This document shows positions 1 through 7,423 of a DNA stretch of 64,000 nt, one piece after another. The notes below the pieces were generated by a model. It did not search any database, was not told the DNA's origin, and was given only the letters and a program-made list of their open reading frames with translations. Every line of letters starts with the position of its first letter. The stretch's first letter is position 1. Location: contig CAYUZU010000005.1 of assembly GCA_964448675.1 (NCBI GenBank), positions 1-64,000 on the forward strand, read 5' to 3'. This DNA comes from CAYUZU01 sp964448675 (GTDB lineage: Bacteria; Planctomycetota; Phycisphaerae; UBA1845; Fen-1342). The position numbers were made by a program, and so were the translations under genes.

Positions 1-50
1 CTCGCACAACCGCACTACCCAAACTTCAACCTACCGATGAATAATCCGGG

Positions 51-1052
51 CTAGGGCGTCTGCTCCCAGTTCTCGGGATCGTGCATACGCTGGTTCCGCT
101 GCAACCACTGCTCGAACTTCGGCCGCAGGTCGCGATCGAGCACGCGAATCTCCGCTTCGCGATAGAGCTCCAGCACCAGCTTCTCCATCTCCTGCGGGAT
201 GACACGCTCGCGCAGTTTGCGCTCCACCTCTTCGCGCACGTCTTCGAAGCGTACGTTCCGGGGCGAGATGCGCCGCTCGAGCTTGATGATGAACCAGCGG
301 CGGCCGACGCGGATGGGGGTGGAGACCTCGCCCGGCTCCATGCTGAAGGCCTTCTCGCGCAGCACCGGGGCCCATCGTTCGTCGTTGAAGGCAAACGGCT
401 CCGACAGGCCGCCGACAGGGGCGGTCTCGGCGTCCTGGCTTACCCGGCGCGCGACATCGGCGAAGTCCTCGCCGTCGCCCAGGGCGCGCAGCGCTTCGTA
501 GAGCGTGTTGCGATCGTCGATCTGGATGCGGCGGACCTCGACCTTTTCGCCATACTGCCGGCGGAATTCCTCGCGCAGCGTGGCCTCGTCGATGCGCAGG
601 TCGCGCTCGACGAGCTTGCGCAGGTGGGCATTGCGCTCCATGCCCAGCTTGAACTCGATCAGGGAAAGACCTTTCTGCGCGAGCAGGTAGTCCAGCACCT
701 GCTGCCGCTCGGCGGGCGTGAGCTGCTTGCCCTGCTCGTTGACCTCGGGGGCGATCTCCTCCAGGGCCCGTTCGAACTCGCGATCGACGTCGGCGGCGGT
801 GACGCGGAGGTTGTAGCGGTCGGTCTGCTGCTTGGCGAGCTCGAGCACGATGAGCTGCTGCAGGATCTGCAGGCCGTGCGATTCCATCAGCACGTCGACC
901 ATGCGCCGCTTGGAAAGTGAATGACCGTTGATGATGGCGACGGCGTTGCCATCGGCCGCCTGCGCAACGCGCAACGGCCATCCGATGCCGACCAGCGTCA
1001 CCACCGCGGCCAATGTCAGCGTGATCCCGATCGCAATCGTGCGCATCCGCAT
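51..1052 (-). CDS. Parvulin-type peptidyl-prolyl isomerase / periplasmic foldase (SurA/PrsA-like)
   Basis: A 333-residue exported protein. Residues 1-33 form a signal peptide or signal anchor: short basic n-region, hydrophobic stretch to about residue 24, then AQA-A. Residues ~37-165 are helical and resemble the SurA N-terminal chaperone domain. Residues ~172-262 match a rotamase (PpiC) domain: VRRIQID near its start, FADVARRVS, the GG in 'VGGLSEPF', then the closing 'GRRWFIIKLERR' strand. Proteins of this family help secreted and outer-membrane proteins fold by cis-trans isomerisation of prolyl bonds. The gene is followed downstream only by the window edge. A lipoprotein or inner-membrane anchored form cannot be excluded. 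Confidence 0.8.
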   Translation of the reverse strand: MRMRTIAIGITLTLAAVVTLVGIGWPLRVAQAADGNAVAIINGHSLSKRRMVDVLMESHGLQILQQLIVLELAKQQTDRYNLRVTAADVDREFERALEEIAPEVNEQGKQLTPAERQQVLDYLLAQKGLSLIEFKLGMERNAHLRKLVERDLRIDEATLREEFRRQYGEKVEVRRIQIDDRNTLYEALRALGDGEDFADVARRVSQDAETAPVGGLSEPFAFNDERWAPVLREKAFSMEPGEVSTPIRVGRRWFIIKLERRISPRNVRFEDVREEVERKLRERVIPQEMEKLVLELYREAEIRVLDRDLRPKFEQWLQRNQRMHDPENWEQTP

Positions 1053-1118
1053 AGTACACCTCGATACGCCGCCGGGCGGCGGTATGACTCTCGTTCCTCG
1101 AGCCGAGCGCGCCGGGCG

Positions 1119-2252
1119 CTAGGTCGCCGGCTTGAACGGGGCCCTGTCGCTACGGGCAATGTTGACGGTCAACCCGCGCACGACTTTCTTCAGGTGCGAC
1201 CGGATCCGTTCCAGCACCGGCTGTTCGCTGGCCCAGTGGCCGACGTGCACTGCCGTCACGCCGCGCTTGCACAGCTCCAGTGCGTCATGATGCTTGAATT
1301 CGCCGGTGATGACCAGAGAGTCGGGGTCACGAAACGCCGCTACGCCGAAGGCCCCCGCCGCCGCCGTGATGGAGGCGAACTTGCGCCGCAGGTCTCCGAC
1401 GACGGTGGCGCAGGACAGGTCGACCCGCTCGCGCAGCCGGGCCAGCAGCGTCCGGCCGGCCTGGGCCTTGCGCAGCATGCCAACGCGGCCCATGCCGACG
1501 GCCGCCCGGCCCACGGGCTCATGCACGGGGTACAGGTCGAACGCGGGCTCTTCGTACGAATGCGCTGCGTAGAGCACGCGCACCACCTCGCCGAGCCGGC
1601 GGCGCGGCACGATCATCTCCAGGCGTGTCTCGTCGGCGTACTCGAGCCGCAGCTTCTGACCGACGGTCGGGTTGGTGGTCTCGTCGCCGCGGAACGTGCC
1701 GCGGCCGGCGAGCTCGTAGCTGCATTCGCTGTAGTGACCGATCACGCCGGCCCCGGCGGTGCTCAGCGCGCCGCGCAGCTGCGCCACCTCGGCGGGCGGC
1801 GCGAAGACGACCAGCTTGTATGACGCGTCGCTGCGCACCATCGGATCGAGCGGAAAGCGATGGGCCACGTCGAACGCGTCGAGCAGCACGTCGTTCGTCC
1901 CGCCGGCGGCCGCATCGAGCGCGGTGTGGGTGGCCAGGAGCGAGACGCGTGCCGCCAGCAGGTCGGGCAGGTGGCGCGTGGGCGCGGTGGCCTGGTCGGT
2001 GATGCTGCGAATGCCCTTGAAGATCGGCGGGTGATAGAGCACCAGCGTGTCGATGCTCTTGTCGAGCGCTTCGGCGGCGACGGCGTCGGTCAGGTCGATC
2101 GCCAGCAGGGCCCGGCGGGCGGGGGCGTCCATCCAGCCGGCGAGCAGGCCGACGTTGTCCCACTCGGCGGCGAGAGAGAAGGGCGCCAGCGCGTCGAGCG
2201 CCGCGTGCACGTCCGCCACGGTGGCCCCGGTCTTGATCGCTTTCTTCGCCAT
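1119..2252 (-). CDS. NIF3-like dinuclear metal centre hexameric protein with PII-like insert
   Basis: 377 residues. Metal-ligand motifs of the NIF3/DUF34 family are present: 'LYHPPIFKG' and 'ATHTALDAA' in the N-terminal half and 'GEFKHHDALEL' near the C-terminus. Between the halves (about residues 125-235) lies the PII/CutA-like insert seen in the long bacterial form, including 'YSECSYELAGRGTF'. The family binds two metals and may act as a hydrolase or metal chaperone; its substrate is not established. I chose the ATG at 2252 rather than the longer reading frame to 2288 because AAGGGAG lies about 9 bases upstream. It is followed by the foldase gene on the same strand, and yjbQ lies upstream. 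Confidence 0.85.
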   Translation of the reverse strand: MAKKAIKTGATVADVHAALDALAPFSLAAEWDNVGLLAGWMDAPARRALLAIDLTDAVAAEALDKSIDTLVLYHPPIFKGIRSITDQATAPTRHLPDLLAARVSLLATHTALDAAAGGTNDVLLDAFDVAHRFPLDPMVRSDASYKLVVFAPPAEVAQLRGALSTAGAGVIGHYSECSYELAGRGTFRGDETTNPTVGQKLRLEYADETRLEMIVPRRRLGEVVRVLYAAHSYEEPAFDLYPVHEPVGRAAVGMGRVGMLRKAQAGRTLLARLRERVDLSCATVVGDLRRKFASITAAAGAFGVAAFRDPDSLVITGEFKHHDALELCKRGVTAVHVGHWASEQPVLERIRSHLKKVVRGLTVNIARSDRAPFKPAT

Positions 2253-2367
2253 GGTTGACGACTCCCTTCGCATCGGCCCCCCGCGCATCCTGCCTCAATC
2301 ATCCGCGTGCGACAACCAGCAACCCGGCACCGACCACTGAAATTCGAGAACTGACGACTGCCGACGC

Positions 2368-2787
2368 TCATTCCCCCACGATCTGGACGATCACGTCGCG
2401 CTGGCGGCCGCGGGTATCGAAATCGAGCAGCACGATCTGCTGCCACGTGCCGAGGGTCATGCGGCCGTCGATGACCGGCACGGCCAGCGAGGGGCCGAGG
2501 GCCGAGGCGCGCACGTGCGCGTGGCCGTTGTCGTCGTGCCAGGTTTCCTCGTGCTTGTAGTAGAGGTCATCGGGAGCGACGCGGTCGTAGAACGCCCTGA
2601 GGTCGTGGGTCAGCAGGCCGGGCTCGGCTTCGGTGGTGGTGATGCCCGCCGTCGAACCGACGACGAAGGTGCACAGAATCCCGCTGCGCACGCCGGACGC
2701 CGCCAGGACCCCTGCGACCTGGTCGGTGATGTCGATGACGTGGGCGTTGCCCTGGGTCTGGACTTGGACGCGGTCGGCGTAGGTCAT
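2368..2787 (-). CDS. yjbQ: YjbQ family secondary thiamine-phosphate synthase (UPF0047)
   Basis: 139 residues, the usual length for UPF0047. Family marks are 'GSTAGITTTEAEPGLLTHDL' and the histidine-rich 'HDDNGHAHVRASALGPS', ending in a beta-rich tail ('QQIVLLDFDTRGRQRDVIV'). Members have been reported to have weak thiamine-phosphate synthase activity, but the physiological role is unsettled. The ATG at 2787 has GGAGG 7 bases upstream and overlaps the stop codon of the upstream C45 gene as ATGA, so the two are likely translationally coupled. The ORF could be opened further to 2808 but the coupled start is better supported. Confidence 0.88.
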   Translation of the reverse strand: MTYADRVQVQTQGNAHVIDITDQVAGVLAASGVRSGILCTFVVGSTAGITTTEAEPGLLTHDLRAFYDRVAPDDLYYKHEETWHDDNGHAHVRASALGPSLAVPVIDGRMTLGTWQQIVLLDFDTRGRQRDVIVQIVGE

Positions 2788-4058
2788 GGTCGATCCTCCA
2801 GCGGGCAATACCGCTTTGACGAGGAGGTTGCGGCGGGTTCGTCGCGGGCCGGCACCGGCTTCTTCAGCCAGGCGGCCAGGTCGAACTTGACGGGCTCGTC
2901 ATTGAGCTCGGGGATGTAGACGTGCATGGCGCGCTCGTGCGGCACGAAGACCACCGTGTGCAGCGTGGTGTCGTTGGCGGCCTGGCGGATGAGCTTCAGG
3001 GCGGCGGGTACGTCAAGCGGCTTGTTCGCGCGCTGATGGGCGGCCAGCCCGCGGGTCAGCGTTTCATAGCGGCCGCAATCGGATGGCGACCGCCGCTGCC
3101 GCATGTGGTTGGTACAGACCAGCGAGGTCGGACCGGCGGCCGTCGTGATCTTGGGCGGGATGCGCAGCGTGACGCCGTCGCTGGCGGGGTTGCCGTCGTA
3201 TTCGAACACGCCGGCGGGGAGGCTTGCGGCGGCGACGGGTCGGCTGACGTGGATGTTGTTGCCGACGAGCACACGGTGCCGGCGAAAGACGTGCTCGACG
3301 TCTTTCAGGGCGCTGGCGGCGTCGGCGGCTTCGAGGGCGGTCCGCAGGGCGAGCGACCGCGGCGTGAGGTTGAGTACGTCGCGCGTGGGCAGGCCATTGG
3401 CGTCGTGCATGTTGATGGTGACGCCGGCGTCGCTCAGGCCGGTGTAGACGCCGACGAGGCCGGGCCAGCTCACGCCGCACCAGGGATGGCCGTCCTTCTC
3501 GCCGCGGTGGACGAGGATGAGTTGGCTCTTGCGCATGGCCTGGGTCGACGGATAGTCGAGGTTGCGGGCGGTGATCGTCTGGCCGTCGGTGGTCTGCGCC
3601 CCCCAGGCGGAGAAGGTCGAGCAGAAGACGCCGCGCCAGTCGGCCAGAGCGTTGACGAGCTTCACGTCGTCGACGGTGAGCGCACGGTTGAGCTTGGCGG
3701 AGCGGAGCGCGTCGTCGCCGAGGCGGGCCCGGAGGCCGCGGAGGATCCCGGCGAGTTCGGCTTCCTGGGCGGGGGACCAGCGGAAATGGCGGCGGACGGC
3801 GGGCAGCAGCACGGCCTCGTAGGCCTCCGGGGCGGCGCCGACGGGCGGCTGGAGGATGGTGCGGTCGAAGAGGGCGACGATGTCTTCGGCGAGGAGGTAG
3901 CCCTGGGCGTAGCCTGCTTCGGCGGGTGATCCCCAGACTTCGAGCACGCGGATGCCGTCGTGTTGGCTGAGGCGGCCGCAGGGGGCCTTGTCCGCCGCGA
4001 GTGCAGGAAGCTGCAGCCCAACGAAGAGGATGATCAATGTCGACAGCCGCTGGTCCAT
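2784..4058 (-). CDS. Secreted C45-type (penicillin acyltransferase-like) Ntn hydrolase
   Basis: 424 residues with a cleavable signal peptide (hydrophobic 'LIILFVGLQLPALA' then Ala-Asp). The sequence 'FCSTFSAWGAQT' carries the cysteine that becomes the catalytic N-terminal residue after autoproteolysis in the C45 / acyl-CoA:6-aminopenicillanic acid acyltransferase group. It is followed by the family strings 'ITARNLDY' and 'GLVGVYTGLSDAGVTINMHD'. Such enzymes cleave or transfer amide-linked acyl groups; the substrate here is unknown. The start at 4058 has a GGAGA ribosome site. The stop overlaps the yjbQ start. The gene is divergent from the acyl-CoA dehydrogenase, so the 138-base gap between them must hold both promoters. 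Confidence 0.75.
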   Translation of the reverse strand: MDQRLSTLIILFVGLQLPALAADKAPCGRLSQHDGIRVLEVWGSPAEAGYAQGYLLAEDIVALFDRTILQPPVGAAPEAYEAVLLPAVRRHFRWSPAQEAELAGILRGLRARLGDDALRSAKLNRALTVDDVKLVNALADWRGVFCSTFSAWGAQTTDGQTITARNLDYPSTQAMRKSQLILVHRGEKDGHPWCGVSWPGLVGVYTGLSDAGVTINMHDANGLPTRDVLNLTPRSLALRTALEAADAASALKDVEHVFRRHRVLVGNNIHVSRPVAAASLPAGVFEYDGNPASDGVTLRIPPKITTAAGPTSLVCTNHMRQRRSPSDCGRYETLTRGLAAHQRANKPLDVPAALKLIRQAANDTTLHTVVFVPHERAMHVYIPELNDEPVKFDLAAWLKKPVPARDEPAATSSSKRYCPLEDRP

Positions 4059-4196
4059 ATCGTGTCTCCGGTGAAGAACAGCTCGCCCGCGGGGCCGCGC
4101 CGCGACAGCCTCATGCCCATATGCTATCATGCTCGGGTCAACTCTCGAAACTCCGGCCCGCAGCGGCCAGGCGGCAGGAAGGCGGTAGCAACAGCA

Positions 4197-5339
4197 ATGG
4201 AAACGAGTATCTCAGAAGATCACCGTCTTCTCATTGAAGGGGTTCGGGATTACGCCCGCGGCGAACTGCTCGAACTGGACGGCAAGTGGGACAAGGAGGA
4301 GACCTCGTGCTGCGAACGGCTCGAGCAGCTTTACGAGATGGGGCTGATGGGGCTGCGGGTGCCGGAGGCCCAGGGCGGGCTCGCGTGCCCGATGCTGCCG
4401 TACGCCCACATCGTGCGCGAGTTGGCGTACGCGTCGCCGGCGGTTGCGGTCACGGTGAGTGTCCACACGATGGTGTGCGAGGCGATCAAGATGTTCGCCC
4501 AGTCGGCCATCCGTGATCAGATGCAGCAGCGGCTGGCCACGCCGGGGAATCTCTCGGCGTTTGCCATCAGCGAGCCGGACGCGGGGTCGGATCCCGGGGC
4601 GGCGACCACGCGGGCCAAGGAGACAGAGGGCGGCTGGCGGCTGTTCGGCAACAAATTCTGGGTGACAAACGGACTGACGGGGCGCTGGTTCATTACGCTG
4701 GTGCGCACGGGTGGCAGCGGCACGCGCAAGGACCTCAGCATGGTGCTGCTCGACGCGCAGCAGAAGGGTGTCGAGCGGCGGCCGATTCACGGCAAGATGG
4801 GGATTCGCGGATCGGAGACGGGGGAGATGGTGTTGGACGGGGTGTTCGTGCCGCGGCAGAACCTGTTGGGCGAGTTGGGCGACGGCTTGAAGATCGCGCT
4901 GTCGGCGCTGGACGGCGGGCGGATCGGCATTGCCTCGCAGGCGGTGGGGATCGGGCAGGCGTGCGTCGATCACATGGTGAGCTATGCCAAGGAGCGGAAG
5001 CAGTTCGGCCGCCCGATCGCGGATTTCCAGGCGATCCAGTGGATGATCGCCGACAGCCAGACGGATCTCGATGCCGCGCAGTTGCTGATCGATCGGGCGG
5101 CGGTACTCAAGGAGGGCGGCACGAACTACACGCGCGAGGCGTCGATGGCCAAGCTGTTCGCGTCGGAGGCCGCGAACCGTATCGCGTATCGGGCGGTGCA
5201 GGTGCACGGCGGGACGGGCTACGTGAACGAATGTCGCGTCGAGCAGCTTTATCGCGATGCGCGGATCACGACGATCTATGAGGGGACCAGCGAGGTGCAG
5301 CGCCTCGTCATCGCGCGAGAATCCCTGCGGGGGGAGTAA
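4197..5339 (+). CDS. Acyl-CoA dehydrogenase (short/medium-chain type)
   Basis: 380 residues, standard length for the soluble FAD acyl-CoA dehydrogenases. The FAD/substrate signature 'AFAISEPDAGSDPG' is in the N-terminal half, and 'VQVHGGTGY' plus 'ITTIYEGTSEVQRLVIAR' near the C-terminus. The Glu of 'YEGTSE' sits where short-chain and butyryl-CoA dehydrogenases keep their catalytic base. It would oxidise an acyl-CoA to the trans-2-enoyl-CoA and pass electrons to an electron-transfer flavoprotein, which is not encoded in this window. The ATG at 4197 gives METSISEDHRLL, a normal family start; the frame is open further upstream but has no matching sequence there. Confidence 0.9.
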   Translation: METSISEDHRLLIEGVRDYARGELLELDGKWDKEETSCCERLEQLYEMGLMGLRVPEAQGGLACPMLPYAHIVRELAYASPAVAVTVSVHTMVCEAIKMFAQSAIRDQMQQRLATPGNLSAFAISEPDAGSDPGAATTRAKETEGGWRLFGNKFWVTNGLTGRWFITLVRTGGSGTRKDLSMVLLDAQQKGVERRPIHGKMGIRGSETGEMVLDGVFVPRQNLLGELGDGLKIALSALDGGRIGIASQAVGIGQACVDHMVSYAKERKQFGRPIADFQAIQWMIADSQTDLDAAQLLIDRAAVLKEGGTNYTREASMAKLFASEAANRIAYRAVQVHGGTGYVNECRVEQLYRDARITTIYEGTSEVQRLVIARESLRGE

Positions 5340-5452
5340 GCGATTCTCGATTACCGATGATCAGTGACGTGCCCCGAGGCGGCGCGGATACGCGCCTGTG
5401 CCGGCTTTCACCCGCCCCGCGTCACCTGCTCATGCCGGCGCGCGATGCGCTG

Positions 5453-7345
5453 TCACGATTCGGCGGGGATCAGCGCCTCGTAATCGGCGACGGTGCCGTT
5501 GTTCAGGCAGCAGTCGATGATCTCGCGTGCCTTGGGCTCGAGATCGGCCTCCTCGAGGTAGGGCCGCAGCTCCCGATGGAAGAAGTCGACGAGCAGCTGG
5601 GCCCCCGCGTCGTAACCGGCGGTGCCGACTTCCGGCTGCAGATCGACGTGCAGCAACCACTTCGAGATCGGCGTGCCCTCCACCAGCATCTGCTCCAGCG
5701 TGTAGCCCAGCAACGGGCAGCGTGACAGCACGAGCTGGCCCGGGCGGAACACCGCGCCGCCGCGCCGCGCGAGGTACTCGCGTGCGATCCACTGCGGCAT
5801 GAAGCCCACGCGCCAGCAGCCGATGTGCTGATTGGGGCAGAGGGTGAAGCGCGTCTGCGGCGTATCGAGGATCTGCCGGAGGAGCAGGTTGGCGTGATCG
5901 ACGCGCCGCCCCGTGGCGAACGGCCAGTACGAACCGACGCCTTCGCTGCTCAGGCCGGTGCTGTCGGTGATGCTCGGGTTGTCGAACCCGCGTGGTGCGA
6001 CCATGCGCCACAACCAGCCCAGGGCAGCAGGCAACACGTGCAGCAGGCCGACAATACCGTAGGTGGGCTCGTCGGCGGTGCAGGGTGGCGTGCGGATGCC
6101 GAAGCTGCGCACGTCGACTTCGACCGGCTCGCCCACGATGTTGGGGACCAGGCGGCGCGGCACGATCACGCGCGGGTTCGGGCAGGGCTTGCCCGGCTCG
6201 TCCTCCGTGTGCTCCCAGATCAGGCAAGTCGCGTGCGGGACGGCGTACATGTTGAGGAAGATCAGCGGTTCGCGCGGATTGATGGTGAGCTTCTCCAGCA
6301 CCGGGTCCGTGCCGTAAGCGTCGATGTGGTTGATCCGCAGGAACCAGGCCTCCTCGGCGTCGGTGGCGACGAGCTTGCCGTTGTCGCGCTGGATGCTCGT
6401 ATTGCACAGCGCCATGTCGTCGGTGACCGGCCACAGCTCGCAGCCGCGCGGCAGCGCCAGGCGGCGCCGTTCGCCGTTGACCGTGTTTTCGCCGATGAGC
6501 AGCCGGCCGTCGGTTTCGCGGTGGGCGTACTCGAGCATTTCGCTCTTGCCCCCGCCGCTCGCGCCCTCGTGCATGATGGTGACGATCTGGTCGTACGGCG
6601 TGACCACGCGCACGGTGGACCCGTGGGTCGTGATCCAGCCCTCCTGCTGGCCGATCGCCAGCAAGACGCCATAGATGCCCTTCTTCGCGCTCGGGCCAGG
6701 ATAGAGATTCAGCGAGAAGATCTCGTGCATGTCCTGCAGGCGGTTGTGCACGACCACCTGCTTGCCATCGAAGTGCGTGTGACGGAACGGCGGCGCGACA
6801 TAGACCGCGGCGCGCGGGTGGAAATCGGCCGGCACGGTCGACCGCGGCAACATGCCCTGCAGGTCGGCCAGCCCGGCCGCGAAATACGCCGCGTTGCGCG
6901 GTGCGATCAGCAGCGCGTGGTAGCCCAGCGCCTCGCTACCGGCCAGAAACGGCAGCACGACAAGCTCCTGCTGCGCGAGCCAGTCGAAGATCTCCTGCCG
7001 CACGCCGTCAAACGACCCGCCGAAACGGTCGACGTAGCGCGCCTTGTCCGAAGGCCGCTCGTCGGCCACCACCATGCACTCGGGGTCGCGCCGCCGCATG
7101 TACGGCTCGGCATAATTCACGCCCACCCCGTTGCGGCAGCGCACCACCTCGGCCTCGACGATGCGCCCCTGGCCGGGTACCTCATAGGCGACCTCATAAC
7201 GTTCGGTGTACTGGTCGCCCAGGGCGAGCTCGAGCAGTTGCTCGCGGCTCTCGGGAATGAGCACGCTCGGGGCGTGCGCGAGAATCAGCTCGACCTCGGC
7301 CGGCACGCGCAGGTTGTTCCACATCACGAAGGTTGGCGGCGTCAT
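5453..7345 (-). CDS. DUF4914-like protein with a PEP-carboxykinase-type P-loop
   Basis: 630 residues, cytosolic by sequence. Around residues 258-268 there is a Walker-A-like loop, 'HEGASGGGKSEM', resembling the phosphate-binding loop of phosphoenolpyruvate carboxykinases rather than that of typical ATPases. Other conspicuous blocks are 'LLIGENTVNGERRR', 'MYAVPHATCLIWEHTEDEPG', 'GVGSYWPFATGRRVDHAN' and a C-terminal 'CCLNNGTVADYEALIP'. I recognise the overall pattern as DUF4914, a family of about 620 residues with no established activity; this is from memory, not a search. GAGGAC lies 8 bases before the ATG. It stands alone, so context gives no pathway. Confidence 0.6.
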   Translation of the reverse strand: MTPPTFVMWNNLRVPAEVELILAHAPSVLIPESREQLLELALGDQYTERYEVAYEVPGQGRIVEAEVVRCRNGVGVNYAEPYMRRRDPECMVVADERPSDKARYVDRFGGSFDGVRQEIFDWLAQQELVVLPFLAGSEALGYHALLIAPRNAAYFAAGLADLQGMLPRSTVPADFHPRAAVYVAPPFRHTHFDGKQVVVHNRLQDMHEIFSLNLYPGPSAKKGIYGVLLAIGQQEGWITTHGSTVRVVTPYDQIVTIMHEGASGGGKSEMLEYAHRETDGRLLIGENTVNGERRRLALPRGCELWPVTDDMALCNTSIQRDNGKLVATDAEEAWFLRINHIDAYGTDPVLEKLTINPREPLIFLNMYAVPHATCLIWEHTEDEPGKPCPNPRVIVPRRLVPNIVGEPVEVDVRSFGIRTPPCTADEPTYGIVGLLHVLPAALGWLWRMVAPRGFDNPSITDSTGLSSEGVGSYWPFATGRRVDHANLLLRQILDTPQTRFTLCPNQHIGCWRVGFMPQWIAREYLARRGGAVFRPGQLVLSRCPLLGYTLEQMLVEGTPISKWLLHVDLQPEVGTAGYDAGAQLLVDFFHRELRPYLEEADLEPKAREIIDCCLNNGTVADYEALIPAES

Positions 7346-7423
7346 TTGTCGTCCTCAGAGCTTGCTCGATCTTGCGAATCGACCCACGAACATTCTATCA
7401 GCGCTGCCGCGGCGCGTGGGGAT

